A stretch of DNA of 64,000 nt from Polynucleobacter sp. 15G-AUS-farblos (GTDB lineage: Bacteria; Pseudomonadota; Gammaproteobacteria; Burkholderiales; Burkholderiaceae): positions 154,633 to 218,632 of the forward strand of contig NZ_JACVOM010000005.1 of the NCBI RefSeq assembly GCF_018882445.1, in the 5' to 3' direction. Position numbers and translations under genes: made by a program. Of this stretch, positions 17,204 to 27,003 are shown one piece after another (the stretch's first letter is position 1; each line of letters starts with the position of its first letter). The notes beneath the pieces are model-generated. The model made no database searches, had not been told where the DNA came from, and saw only the letters and a program-made list of their open reading frames with translations.

Positions 17204-19612
17204 GTGTATACCAATCTATCCCAAACCATCTTAGTTTTCTTTAGCCTTTTTTCATTTTTTAGTGCTGCTTTATTAAGTCTCTATCACATGAAAGACCAGC
17301 GTAAATACGTGATGTATTGGATAGCTGCAAGCGTATTAATGGGTATAGGCGGATTAATTACTGCATCCATTCCATATTTGAATCAGGCTCTCGCATATCA
17401 AGCTAGTGTGATCTGTGCTTTCGTAGCATCACTCCTATTTAATCATTCGATATCCATTCTGCTTCAGTGCGAGCGTCCTTTTAAGCGCTTGATTATTTAT
17501 TATGTGATTACTACAGCCATATTACTCGCCTGCTTATGGTTTGTACGTGAATATATTGGCCCAAACTATCAACCGGCAGTGGTAGCTGTATTTTTAGCCG
17601 CTGTGAATTTTCATGGATTCTTACTGGCTCTAAGGTTTTATAGAAAGAATCAACTGGGTCTTGCCGCAGCCCTCAGTATTACATTCTTAATATCCGCTTT
17701 AGTTTGGTTCATCCGCTTTATTGTCGTGGTTCAGCTTAAAGCTGGATTTGCGTTTGAAGGTGGTGCGATCAATAGTGTAATTTTTGTGACCCTCTTAATT
17801 GTATCGATTTTAAGGTTTATGATTTTTGGTGGTCTGGCAATTGAATTATTAGAGATTAAAAGAATCAGCATTGCTGAAGAGTTAAATCAATTGAAATTAG
17901 ATTTAGCTGATCAAAAGATCGCCAAATCAGAGCAGCAGCTACGCTATGTATTGGATATTACGGGCGATGGTATTTGGGATTGGGATATTGCCACTGGCGA
18001 AGTTAAACATAACGAACGCTGGCATGACATTGTCGGACACAGTTCTGGCGAAAGAGTAATGACCCACAATGATTTCAAGATGCATATACATCCCGATGAT
18101 TTAGGTATGGTATTAAATCACCTCGAGATTACCTTACTTAATAATGCACCCTATCAAGTGCAGTACCGTATGGTGCGTGAGGATGGCCATATTATTTGGG
18201 TACAGGATCGCGGTCGAGTGGTTGAAAGAAAAGCAAGTGGCGAGCCGCTAAGAATGATTGGGGCAATCACGGATATTAGCAATCGTAAGAAAGATCAGGA
18301 TCAAATTAATGAACTTGCATTCTTTGATCAATTGACTAAGTTGCCGAATCGAAATTACATCAAAGATCGTATCTACAGAGCAATCAGTGAATCGACCCGA
18401 ACTAAGACTTACTCAGGCTTGATTTATCTTGATTTGGATGATTTTAAGAATGTAAATGATCGATATGGTCATTACACCGGGGATATACTGTTGTCTGAGT
18501 TTGGTAAACGAATCCAGCACGCTATCAGACCAAAAGATATTGTTGCCAGAATTGGAGGGGACGAGTTTTTAATCCTGTTAGAGCAGGTGAGTGCGACAAA
18601 ATCAGATGCCACAACTATGCTCGAACAAATTATTGAGCGGATAGAAGCGAGTCTACTAGAGCCCATACATCTGGGAGGTGGTATTCATGTCAATATTAAA
18701 GTGAGTAGTGGCGTAGTCATTTTTGGTGAAGAAGTCGCTCAATTTGATGACATTCTCAAGTTTGCAGATCTGGCAATGTACTCTGCTAAGAAGGATCATG
18801 GGGTAAGTTATCGATTCTTTGACGATCATATGCAGGCTGATTTTGATCGGTCGATTAGTTTGGTCGATGAACTTAGTGATGCTTCGGATAAGGAGCAGTT
18901 TTTCGCGGTGTATCAACCCATTGTTGGTCGAGATGGTCAGTGCCTAGCATATGAGGCTTTGGCTAGATGGAGTCACCCAGAGCGAGGCATAGTCATGCCG
19001 GATGACTTTATACCCTTCGCAAAGGAGGGCGGGCAAATTGTTCAGATTGGTAATGCCATCTTCAAATACATCTTGAGTCATCGTGAAATCTGGGTCAAAT
19101 CCGGCGACCATTCCATCATGGTGAATGTCAGTGCACATCAATTACTCAATCCAGGCTTTGCTGATCAGTTGATTGGTATGTGTGAAGCGCATGATGTGCC
19201 AATGCATCGTCTGAATCTTGAATTAACTGAAAATGTCTTTTTATCTGATGTGACTTTAGCCAGAGAAGTCATGCTTCATCTGCAGAAACATGGCATCCAA
19301 TTTGCCTTGGATGATTTTGGAACAGGCTATGCCTCTCTTAAGTATCTTGCAGATCTTCCATTTCAATATCTGAAGATTGATAAGCGATTTATTGCAGGAT
19401 TAGGAGAGATCAAAGCCAACGAGGTGATCGTAGATGCTATCTTGGATCTTGCTAGGGGCCTTCAAATGAAAGTTATTGCAGAAGGCGTCGAAACACGAGA
19501 GCAATATGAGATTCTGTACCAAAAAGGGTGTGGCTATTTCCAGGGATGGTACTTTGGTAGGCCAAGCGAAAGTCTTCAAGAGCCCTTAAAAGATATCAAT
19601 ACTAAAAAATAA
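17204..19612 (+). CDS. Membrane PAS-GGDEF-EAL protein (diguanylate cyclase / c-di-GMP phosphodiesterase)
   Basis: 802 residues. Order: N-terminal block of about seven membrane helices (1-225), PAS domain (about 245-365, with DGIWDWDIATGE), GGDEF domain with intact GGDEF at 451-455 and an inhibitory RxxD site (RPKD, 442-445) exactly five residues before it, then EAL domain with EAL at 584-586 and DDFGTG at 703-708. Both catalytic domains look intact, so it could make or degrade c-di-GMP depending on the input. It starts with GTG, 33 bases after the NfrX-like stop, so it probably belongs to the same transcript and sets local c-di-GMP for the NfrB MshEN domain (inference). Confidence 0.9.
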   Translation: MYTNLSQTILVFFSLFSFFSAALLSLYHMKDQRKYVMYWIAASVLMGIGGLITASIPYLNQALAYQASVICAFVASLLFNHSISILLQCERPFKRLIIYYVITTAILLACLWFVREYIGPNYQPAVVAVFLAAVNFHGFLLALRFYRKNQLGLAAALSITFLISALVWFIRFIVVVQLKAGFAFEGGAINSVIFVTLLIVSILRFMIFGGLAIELLEIKRISIAEELNQLKLDLADQKIAKSEQQLRYVLDITGDGIWDWDIATGEVKHNERWHDIVGHSSGERVMTHNDFKMHIHPDDLGMVLNHLEITLLNNAPYQVQYRMVREDGHIIWVQDRGRVVERKASGEPLRMIGAITDISNRKKDQDQINELAFFDQLTKLPNRNYIKDRIYRAISESTRTKTYSGLIYLDLDDFKNVNDRYGHYTGDILLSEFGKRIQHAIRPKDIVARIGGDEFLILLEQVSATKSDATTMLEQIIERIEASLLEPIHLGGGIHVNIKVSSGVVIFGEEVAQFDDILKFADLAMYSAKKDHGVSYRFFDDHMQADFDRSISLVDELSDASDKEQFFAVYQPIVGRDGQCLAYEALARWSHPERGIVMPDDFIPFAKEGGQIVQIGNAIFKYILSHREIWVKSGDHSIMVNVSAHQLLNPGFADQLIGMCEAHDVPMHRLNLELTENVFLSDVTLAREVMLHLQKHGIQFALDDFGTGYASLKYLADLPFQYLKIDKRFIAGLGEIKANEVIVDAILDLARGLQMKVIAEGVETREQYEILYQKGCGYFQGWYFGRPSESLQEPLKDINTKK

Positions 19613-19679
19613 AATTGCGATGCTAGCAAATAACTTAAGAGATAAATAATCCCTTGTTTAGTAATTGGCCAAATAGCAC

Positions 19680-20552
19680 CTAACGCTTAATAATCGCTTC
19701 TACTAGGGGGTGATGAATCTTCTTTTCTGATCGAATGGCATAAAAGTATTCATAGATATCATCACACGATCCCAGTAGTTCAATTTCATAAGTATCCTTG
19801 AGGTCCTTTTGAATTAACCTTCCAGCTGGGAAGACGCCAAGTCCGCTTGCAGCAAAGGTTTTTAGGAGGGCGCTATCTTCGAACTCACCCACAACATTGG
19901 GGACAACGTTATTTTTAGTAAACCACTGATCGAGTAAAGCGCGAACAGTAGAGTGAGTTGTTGGTAATAGGATAGGTAAATGATTTAGGCATTCTGGAAA
20001 CACTTTCTTATTGTCCTTAATCAATATTTTAGGGATATACCAGGCCATAGGCGATTTGGTGAGTTGCTCACTGTACACATTTAGGTTTTTATTATTTGGT
20101 GCTGGGCGATCTGCTAAAACGATATCGAGCTTATGAAGAGCAAGCTGAGCTAAGAGATCATCGAATTCACCTTCGTGCGCAATCAGTAGTACATCTTTAT
20201 GTTTGAGTATGGGCTCTAATAATTGCTTGGTTACTAACTTGGGTAGACCATCAGATACCCCAACAGCAATTTTACTTTTGGGGGCCTTGGCAGCATCTCT
20301 GACTAGTTCAGGCAATTTCTCACCCAGTGAGAATATTTCATCGGCTACCTTCAGGGCAGCAAAGCCAGATTCTGTTAAAGCAATGCCTCTTCCGGCAGGT
20401 TTAAAAAGTAAATAACCTAAAGATTTTTCGAGCTCATGAACTTGAGTGCTAATAGTCTGTATAGCCATACCAAGCCGTTCAGCAGCCTTAGACATGCTGC
20501 CTGCCTTAGCTACAACCCAAAAATAATAAAGATGCCGGTAGTTATAGTTCAT
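19680..20552 (-). CDS. LysR-family regulator, NhaR-like
   Basis: 290 residues. The N-terminal winged helix reads MNYNYRHLYYFWVVAKAGSM then KAAERLGMAIQTISTQVHELE, very like NhaR-type activators (NYxHLxYFW). The C-terminal part is a periplasmic-binding-like effector domain. Convergent with the GGDEF-EAL gene; divergent from the HPF-like gene with about 215 bases between them. NhaR proteins answer to sodium or, in some bacteria, to envelope and biofilm signals, so control of the adjacent polysaccharide locus is possible but not shown. Confidence 0.88.
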   Translation of the reverse strand: MNYNYRHLYYFWVVAKAGSMSKAAERLGMAIQTISTQVHELEKSLGYLLFKPAGRGIALTESGFAALKVADEIFSLGEKLPELVRDAAKAPKSKIAVGVSDGLPKLVTKQLLEPILKHKDVLLIAHEGEFDDLLAQLALHKLDIVLADRPAPNNKNLNVYSEQLTKSPMAWYIPKILIKDNKKVFPECLNHLPILLPTTHSTVRALLDQWFTKNNVVPNVVGEFEDSALLKTFAASGLGVFPAGRLIQKDLKDTYEIELLGSCDDIYEYFYAIRSEKKIHHPLVEAIIKR

Positions 20553-20768
20553 ATCTAAACATTCAGTTATTTACGAAATTATAATCAATATATATCTGCT
20601 TTTATCTTAATTAAGATTACTCTAAATTACTCCCATGGAAACCCATGACATTCTGGATTGGCTGGGATTGAGGGGTGGAAATGGAGCGATTGAGCCTAGA
20701 TTTTCCGCTTCGTTAAAAGGGTTATTACCGCTAAATTGCGGATCTGTTGTCCCTATAGGAGAAATGCG

Positions 20769-21101
20769 ATGGACGTAGTTTTGGAGAATAAAGAAGTCTT
20801 AGAGCCTGAATTGAAAGTTTTCACTGAAAACCGTGTGAAATTTTCCTTAAAGCGCCTTATTTGGCTAGTAAGAAAAATCAAGGTGAAGTACTCAGCTGTC
20901 AAACTTTCAAGCACCGCATTTAATCAAAATTGCTTGATTGAATTACAAACTTTTGATCATCGTCAAATTGAGGTAAGCGTCACTGCTAGAGACCGTCGCA
21001 CGGCCCTAGAGATGGGGCTAAAGAAGGCCTACAAGCACCTTCAAAAGGCGATTAATAAAGCACAGAAGTATGGGCGCCTCTCTAAAAATGCTTATGCATA
21101 G
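20769..21101 (+). CDS. HPF/RaiA-family ribosome-associated protein (S30EA-like)
   Basis: 110 residues from the ATG at 20769; AGGAG at 20757-20761 is seven bases upstream. Seen: VEVSVTARDRR-like ending (EVSVTARDRRTALEMG) and a basic C-terminal helix (KKAYKHLQKAINKAQ). This is the size and layout of short ribosome hibernation or Y-like factors that bind the 30S subunit, although the sequence is divergent. Followed closely by a riboswitch-like leader for the next operon, so it is probably a separate transcript. Confidence 0.72.
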   Translation: MDVVLENKEVLEPELKVFTENRVKFSLKRLIWLVRKIKVKYSAVKLSSTAFNQNCLIELQTFDHRQIEVSVTARDRRTALEMGLKKAYKHLQKAINKAQKYGRLSKNAYA

Positions 21102-21145
21102 AACAATTATCATAAAAGTGCTTTATATGATCTAATAGCTTATTA

Positions 21146-21236
21146 AGCGGGGAGTAGCCTGCCCAGCAATGGGTCCCATATATCGTCAATACGACCAACC
21201 AGTCCGGTATATGGGTATTAAGTTAGGGCAAGACCA
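21146..21236 (+). promoter_or_regulatory. yybP-ykoY-type (manganese) riboswitch candidate
   Basis: Seen: GGGGAGTAGCC at 21149-21159, the hallmark 5' element of the family (GGGGAGUAGC), then a CTGCCCAGCAATGGGT hairpin region, CGTCAATACGACC at 21184-21196 (matching the conserved loop around GUCAACAUACG), TCCGG, a paired GGTATATGGGTATTAAG part, and AAGACC at 21230-21235 as the 3' element. The family binds Mn2+ and switches on manganese export genes. It lies 50 bases before the start of a TolC/adaptor/RND operon. No clear terminator helix was found, so control may be at translation. Call based on motif recognition, not on a covariance search. Confidence 0.75.
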
Positions 21237-21286
21237 TTTACTTTTGAATAAATGGCTAAATTTTGAACTCTACTTTTTTATCTCAT

Positions 21287-22558
21287 ATGTTTTCTGTAAG
21301 ATACTTATTTGCTGGCACAGTTTTGTGTTTACTCGTATGGTCCTCTGGATCGGCTTTTGCTCAATCACAAAAAGCATTTCCACTAAATGAATTAATTGGA
21401 ATTGCGCTTGAGTCTAGCCCTCAGGTATTGGCAGCAAGAGATCAATCAAAAGCAATTCGGGGTCAGGTATCGATTGCACGCGCCATTCCTAATCCGGAAT
21501 TTGAGGTAAGCACGGGACAGCAGCGATCGGTTACTAGCCCGTTAACTGTCGGCAATGTCTCATCTTGGGCAGTAACACAGCCATTAGATATGCCTTACAC
21601 CCGTTTCCCGAGGGTCAATGCTGCAGAGGCGAATCTGCGAGCTGCTGAAGCAACTAGAGTGGCATTTGAAATTGAAACCATTTCTCGGGTTCAGCAACGT
21701 TTTTATGAGCTCATGCGTCGTGAGGCAGAGTCTAGAGCCGCTGATGAGGACTTTAACCTAACAAAACAAATCCGCGATCGCATGCAGGTTCGGTATGACG
21801 TGGGAGATACGGCTCGCTTTGAGTTGATTCGTGCTCAAACAGAATTTCTGAATGCCCAAATTGCCCAGGAATCGAGTCGCCTTAGGGTCGATCAAGCGCG
21901 CAGCCAGTTAAGGCAGGTGGTTGGTCATGTCTTACCAGCCGATTTTAAGGTGATCGCAGAGCAGCCTCAGATCGAATTATTACCACCTCTGAATATCTTA
22001 ATGGCGGAAATTCAATCACAGAGTCCTGACTTGCAAAAAGCAAAAGCTGAAGTAGAGGCAAGCGAATCTAAATTGAGTTTTGAGAAGAACTCGCGATTGC
22101 CACGTCTCTCATTTAAGGCATCACAGTACAACGATCCAAACTTTACTGATCGACTTTATGGTTTGGTAGTCAGTATTCCGATTTGGGATTTTAAGAGTGG
22201 ACAAGTTGCCGAAGCAGAAGCCAATGCATCAAAAGCGAAGAATCAATTAAATGCACAAAGTCAAAATCTGGAGCAGCAGCTTGAAACTGCGTACAAGCTG
22301 TATCAGATGGCAAGTTATCAAGTGAAGGTTTTGGATCAAGAGGTCGTAGAGCTAGCCTTTAGTGCAAGACGAATTGCAGAAGTCTCCTATCGTTATGGTG
22401 AACGTGGCATGTTGGAATATTTAGATGCGCAAAGAACCTTTCGTGCTGCGCGTAACGATTTAATTAAAGCGAGATTTGATTTGGCATCGGTCGTAACCGA
22501 GATTCAACGATTAAGAGCAAATCCAGAGTGGTTAGCCAAGATAGAGGGTGGCAAGTAA
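21287..22558 (+). CDS. TolC-family outer-membrane factor, CzcC-like
   Basis: 423 residues from the ATG at 21287, with signal peptide ending SGSAFAQ. Two outer-membrane efflux repeats of long helices are visible (residues about 45-210 and 230-415), with many Gln/Glu/Ala heptads and a final LDAQRTFRAARND segment typical of CzcC/CusC. It forms the outer-membrane channel of the efflux pump encoded next. The start has no clear ribosome site, which fits occlusion or control by the riboswitch-like leader. Overlaps the adaptor gene by one base. Confidence 0.9.
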   Translation: MFSVRYLFAGTVLCLLVWSSGSAFAQSQKAFPLNELIGIALESSPQVLAARDQSKAIRGQVSIARAIPNPEFEVSTGQQRSVTSPLTVGNVSSWAVTQPLDMPYTRFPRVNAAEANLRAAEATRVAFEIETISRVQQRFYELMRREAESRAADEDFNLTKQIRDRMQVRYDVGDTARFELIRAQTEFLNAQIAQESSRLRVDQARSQLRQVVGHVLPADFKVIAEQPQIELLPPLNILMAEIQSQSPDLQKAKAEVEASESKLSFEKNSRLPRLSFKASQYNDPNFTDRLYGLVVSIPIWDFKSGQVAEAEANASKAKNQLNAQSQNLEQQLETAYKLYQMASYQVKVLDQEVVELAFSARRIAEVSYRYGERGMLEYLDAQRTFRAARNDLIKARFDLASVVTEIQRLRANPEWLAKIEGGK

Positions 22559-23904
22559 TGAAGCAAGAAATCATCACAATGTTCTCCAAAGCCAAGCAAT
22601 GGATTAGCACGGGTATTAATCAAGCGCTCTTCTATGGCAAAGACTGGCTGAATCAGGTTGCGACATATCAAACACAGTTGTATGCAACAGCCCATCAGTG
22701 GCTTGCCAATAAGCTGCCAGCAGCTACACAGCGCTACGATCGATCCCCGCAGTGGCTAAAGCGGAGCTTTTTCTATTTGCCTTGGTTGCTCGCTTTTTTG
22801 ATTGTGCTGAATTATTTCAACGTATTTGACCGTAGTCCTGCTATCAAATCAGTACAGGATCCCAACGTTGTTGTGGTGAATGAAGATTTGCGAAAAATGG
22901 TTACCGATGGCAAGGCACAGATTGCGCCTTTTGTTGAGGAGCTTAGAGCTTCAGGACGCATCGATTTCAATGAGCTTAATCTATCTCGTATTGGTGCCAA
23001 CGTCACCGGAAGGGTTTCAGAGATTTTGGCTGTGCCTGGGCAGATCGTAAAGCAGGGTGATGTATTGGCAAAAATTACCTCTACTGAATTAACCCAATCG
23101 CAATTGGCATTTCTAAAAGCAAAGAGCGCAAGTCAATTGGCTGACCAAGCTGCTGATCGTGCCCGAATTCTCTTTAAAGAAGACGTGATTGCATTGGCAG
23201 AATTACAAAAGCGTGAGGCAGAGTCTAGTAGTGCTAAAGCTGAATATCGTGCAGCCAATGATCAGTTGCGAGTCCAAGGCATGAACCAGATCAATATTGA
23301 TCGTTTAGCTAAATCAGGCCTGATTGAGTCTATTAACAATGTGATCGCCACCATCCCCGGTGAGATTGTGGAGCGCAAGATTAATAAGGGGCAGGTTGTG
23401 CAGCCAGCGGATGCTTTATTTACAGTAGCCGATTTATCAACCCTCTGGGCTATTTCTGAAGTACCAGAAAGCAACTCCTACTTAATTCGCAAGGGTCAAA
23501 AGGCTTCTTTAATCATTCCAGCTTTACGCAATCAAGAGATTGAGGGTACGGTTGCGCATGTTGACTCTATCGTTAATCCACAGACTAGAACAGTTGTGGT
23601 TCGAATGGAGCTACCAAATAAAGAAGGGCAAATTAAGCCTGGAATGCTGGCAACGATGCTGATTGAGAGCCAGCCTATTGATAAGTTGGTTGTTCCAGTT
23701 GCTGCTGTGATTCGTGAAGACAATCATGATCACGTCTACGTTCGTGTAGATGACGATTTATATCGCATGGTGCCAGTCAAGCTTGGACCGGAAGGTAGAG
23801 GGTTTAGACCTGTGATTTCTGGTTTGAAGGAAGGCCAGGAAATCGTGATTGATGGTGCTTACCATCTCAATACTGAGCGTAAGCGTCAGCTGAGTGGCGG
23901 TTAA
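22558..23904 (+). CDS. Efflux RND periplasmic adaptor, CzcB-like
   Basis: 448 residues from the ATG at 22558 (GGTGG about ten bases upstream). Order: cytosolic amphipathic N-terminus (1-75), membrane anchor (about 76-92), barrel-sandwich hybrid halves (ANVTGRVSEILAVPGQIVKQGD and ATIPGEIVERKINKGQVV), alpha-hairpin between them, and membrane-proximal domain. The 75-residue N-terminal extension rich in Trp, Gln and Lys is longer than in common CzcB. Bridges the inner-membrane pump and the TolC channel. Confidence 0.9.
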   Translation: MKQEIITMFSKAKQWISTGINQALFYGKDWLNQVATYQTQLYATAHQWLANKLPAATQRYDRSPQWLKRSFFYLPWLLAFLIVLNYFNVFDRSPAIKSVQDPNVVVVNEDLRKMVTDGKAQIAPFVEELRASGRIDFNELNLSRIGANVTGRVSEILAVPGQIVKQGDVLAKITSTELTQSQLAFLKAKSASQLADQAADRARILFKEDVIALAELQKREAESSSAKAEYRAANDQLRVQGMNQINIDRLAKSGLIESINNVIATIPGEIVERKINKGQVVQPADALFTVADLSTLWAISEVPESNSYLIRKGQKASLIIPALRNQEIEGTVAHVDSIVNPQTRTVVVRMELPNKEGQIKPGMLATMLIESQPIDKLVVPVAAVIREDNHDHVYVRVDDDLYRMVPVKLGPEGRGFRPVISGLKEGQEIVIDGAYHLNTERKRQLSGG

Positions 23905-23907
23905 CAC

Positions 23908-26900
23908 ATGATTGAAAGACTTGTCCGGCTATCGCTTCAACAGCGTTTACTAGTTGTCATCATTGCTGTCGTATTGTTTGTTGCGGGTTTATTAGCAACT
24001 AAGCGACTATCGGTCGACGCATTTCCAGATGTAACCAATGTGCAAGTACAAGTTGCTGCTGAAGCACCTGGTAAGTCACCTGAAGAAATCGAGCGTTTTG
24101 TAACAATCCCGATTGAGTTGGGTATGACGGGTCTGCCGGGCCTCACCGAGATGCGCTCATTAAATCGCAATGGTATCTCCATCATTACCCTGGTCTTTAC
24201 CGAAAAAACGGACATCTATTTTGCACGTCAATTGGTGACCGAGCGCTTGATTGAAGTTGCATCCAAGATGCCAGAAGGCATTACTCCAGTGCTTGCGCCA
24301 CCCTCTACCGGATTGGGTGAGGTGTATCAATACACCTTAGATCATCCCTCGGATAGACATCGTGAGTTGAGTGTGGATGAGTTATCAGATCGCCGAGCTG
24401 TTCAGGATTGGATTGTTCGCCCGATGCTGCGATCTATTCCAGGTGTTGCAGAGATTAATACTCAAGGTGGTTATGCGAGGGAGTATCAAGTACTCGTTAA
24501 TCCTGAACGCTTACGCCATTATCAAATTAGCTTGCAAGATGTCTATCAAGCTCTCGCTCGTAACAATGCGAACTCGGGCGGTGGGCAGCTACCAAGTTAT
24601 GCAGAGCGCTACTTGATCCGCGGTCTTGGTCTGATTACCAAGCCTGAGGATATTGGCAAAATTATTCTTAAAGAAGTTAAGGGAATCCCTGTTTACGTTA
24701 AGAACGTCGCTGAAGTAACAATCGGAAGCGAGATAAGACAGGGTGCTGCTATTAAGAATGGCTATACCGAAAGTGTCGCCGGTATTGTGCAAATGATTCG
24801 TGGCGGTAATGCTAGAGAAGTAGTGAATCGTATCAAGCTAAAGGTTGCCGAAATCAATGAGGGCAAATTATTGCCGGATGGATTACAGATCGTCCCGTTC
24901 TATGACCGTACAGATCTAGTTAATGCAGCCATGTTTAACGTGGCCAAAGTGTTGATTGAGGGCGTCATTCTCGTCATTATCTTGCTGTTCTTATTCTTGG
25001 GTGACGTTAGGTCTTCCTTGATTGTGGTTGCAACGCTAATACTGACCCCGCTACTAACCTTCTTGGTAATGAATCGCTATGGTATTTCAGCGAACTTAAT
25101 GTCATTAGGCGGCCTTGCAATTGCGATCGGTATTATGGTCGATGGCTCCGTCGTTGTCGTTGAGAATACCTTTGCTAAATTGGGCGAACGCTTAAAAGCG
25201 GGTGAGTCTAAAAACCGTATTATTTTGGAAGCAGCTACTGAGGTTGGTAAACCAGTCTTGTTCGGTGTTGGCATCATCATTCTGGTATTTATGCCTTTAC
25301 TCTCGCTAGAGGGTATGGAGGGCAAGATGTTTGCTCCGATGGCTATTACCATCGCCATCGCTTTGGCAATCTCACTGCTCTTATCATTCACGCTATCCCC
25401 TGTCTTATGTTCATACATCCTTAAAGGTGGAAGTGAAGATGACACTAAGATCGTTAAAAAAATGCGTGCACCCTATGAGCGTTGGCTGCACTGGAGTCTT
25501 GCTAATCCTAAATTAGTTGTTAAACGATCTTTCATTGCTTTAGGCCTAAGTCTTGTTGGCTTTGTATTACTGGGTAAGGCATTTATTCCGGTTATGCAGG
25601 AGGGATCAATTACCCCTGTTATTGTCCGCGCCCCCAATATCTCTCTAGATGAGTCCATTAAATTAGAGTTTGAGGCAATCAAACGCATCATGACCATTCC
25701 TGGTGTAGAGATGGCTGTGTCACGCTTAGGTAAGGGTGAGTCACCAGCTGATCCTGGTCAGCCAAATGAATCAGATCCGATTGTGACTCTTAAGCCTTTA
25801 GGTGATCGAGACCATAGCCAAGAAGAGATTGCACAACAGATACGAGAGAAATTGAAAACTTTGCCTGGTATTGAGTTGGCAATTTCTCAACCGATTGCTG
25901 CTCGTGTAGATGAGATGGTTTCAGGTGTGCGTTCACAGGTGGCGGTGAAGATTTTTGGTGAAGATCTCGCTGTATTACAAAAACTAGGCTCGCAGATCGG
26001 CCAAACCCTGATCAAAATGAAGGGCAGTAATGATTTGCGTATTGAGCAAGCATCTGGCCAAAACTATTTGAATATCAAAATTGATCGTGATGCGATCGCA
26101 CGCTACGGTATTAATGTTTCTGATGTCAATGAAGTGATAGAAACGGCTATTGGTGGTAAACAAGCAAGTACTGTTTATGAGGGGGAGAGACGTTTCCCAT
26201 TGGTATTGCGTTATCCCACATCTTATAGAAACAAGATTGATGCGATTGAAAATATTATTTTGCATTCACCAGATGGAGCGCAAGTCTTAATGCGTGACTT
26301 AGCTGAAATTTCCTTGGTGGAGGGTCCAGCACAAATATCTCGCGAGTCTGGTAAGCGCCGCCTAGTGGTTGGTGTCAACGTCGAGGGTCGCGATTTGGGA
26401 GGCTTTGTTAAAGAGGCCCAAGAGCTCATTGCTAAAAATGTCGAGCTTCCTCAAGGCTATACATTGCAGTGGGGCGGCCAGTTCGAGAATATGCAAAGAG
26501 CGATGGCGCGTCTCATGATTATTATTCCGCTCACGATCTTGGCTATTTTCTTTTTGCTATTCATGCTGTTTAAGTCGCTTCGCCTAGCCAGTTTGATTAT
26601 TTTGGTATTGCCATTTGCCTCTATTGGCGGAGTATTCGGTCTCTTTATTACTGGTGAGTATTTGTCGGTTCCTGCTGCAGTGGGCTTTATTAACTTATGG
26701 GGAATTGCCGTTCTCAATGGCGTGGTCTTAATATCGTTTATCAAGCAATTACGTGAAGATGGTTACAGTATGGAAGATGCTTTGTTGCACGGATGTGGCC
26801 ATCGATTTAGGCCGGTCATGATGACTGCTTCTGTGGCGATGTTGGCTTTGGTGCCTATGTTGTTCTCCGGCGGTCCTGGCTCTGAGGTCACCCGCCCATT

Positions 26901-27003
26901 AGCAGCGGTTGTGATTGCTGGTTTGGTTACGTCTACCGCATTAACATTGTTGGTATTGCCAGTCTTGTATAGATGGTTTGAGGATAAGGAGATAGAAGCA
27001 TGA
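23908..27003 (+). CDS. CzcA/CusA-type heavy-metal efflux RND transporter
   Basis: 1031 residues, 12 membrane helices with two large periplasmic loops; N-terminus and FPDVTNVQVQV match the heavy-metal (HME) branch. The helix-4 motif reads AIAIGIMVDGSVVVVEN (404-420): Asp412 and Glu419 match CzcA Asp408 and Glu415, but the position of CzcA Asp402 is Ala406, as in copper/silver CusA. So the substrate class is not decided by this motif. With the manganese-type leader upstream, a Mn2+ or other divalent exporter is possible (inference). ATGA overlap with the PII-like gene. Confidence 0.92.
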   Translation: MIERLVRLSLQQRLLVVIIAVVLFVAGLLATKRLSVDAFPDVTNVQVQVAAEAPGKSPEEIERFVTIPIELGMTGLPGLTEMRSLNRNGISIITLVFTEKTDIYFARQLVTERLIEVASKMPEGITPVLAPPSTGLGEVYQYTLDHPSDRHRELSVDELSDRRAVQDWIVRPMLRSIPGVAEINTQGGYAREYQVLVNPERLRHYQISLQDVYQALARNNANSGGGQLPSYAERYLIRGLGLITKPEDIGKIILKEVKGIPVYVKNVAEVTIGSEIRQGAAIKNGYTESVAGIVQMIRGGNAREVVNRIKLKVAEINEGKLLPDGLQIVPFYDRTDLVNAAMFNVAKVLIEGVILVIILLFLFLGDVRSSLIVVATLILTPLLTFLVMNRYGISANLMSLGGLAIAIGIMVDGSVVVVENTFAKLGERLKAGESKNRIILEAATEVGKPVLFGVGIIILVFMPLLSLEGMEGKMFAPMAITIAIALAISLLLSFTLSPVLCSYILKGGSEDDTKIVKKMRAPYERWLHWSLANPKLVVKRSFIALGLSLVGFVLLGKAFIPVMQEGSITPVIVRAPNISLDESIKLEFEAIKRIMTIPGVEMAVSRLGKGESPADPGQPNESDPIVTLKPLGDRDHSQEEIAQQIREKLKTLPGIELAISQPIAARVDEMVSGVRSQVAVKIFGEDLAVLQKLGSQIGQTLIKMKGSNDLRIEQASGQNYLNIKIDRDAIARYGINVSDVNEVIETAIGGKQASTVYEGERRFPLVLRYPTSYRNKIDAIENIILHSPDGAQVLMRDLAEISLVEGPAQISRESGKRRLVVGVNVEGRDLGGFVKEAQELIAKNVELPQGYTLQWGGQFENMQRAMARLMIIIPLTILAIFFLLFMLFKSLRLASLIILVLPFASIGGVFGLFITGEYLSVPAAVGFINLWGIAVLNGVVLISFIKQLREDGYSMEDALLHGCGHRFRPVMMTASVAMLALVPMLFSGGPGSEVTRPLAAVVIAGLVTSTALTLLVLPVLYRWFEDKEIEA

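Noticed and set aside
24371..24616. Plus-strand alternative frame inside the RND pump gene
   Set aside because: It lies within a continuous 1031-residue transporter frame and shows no independent signal.
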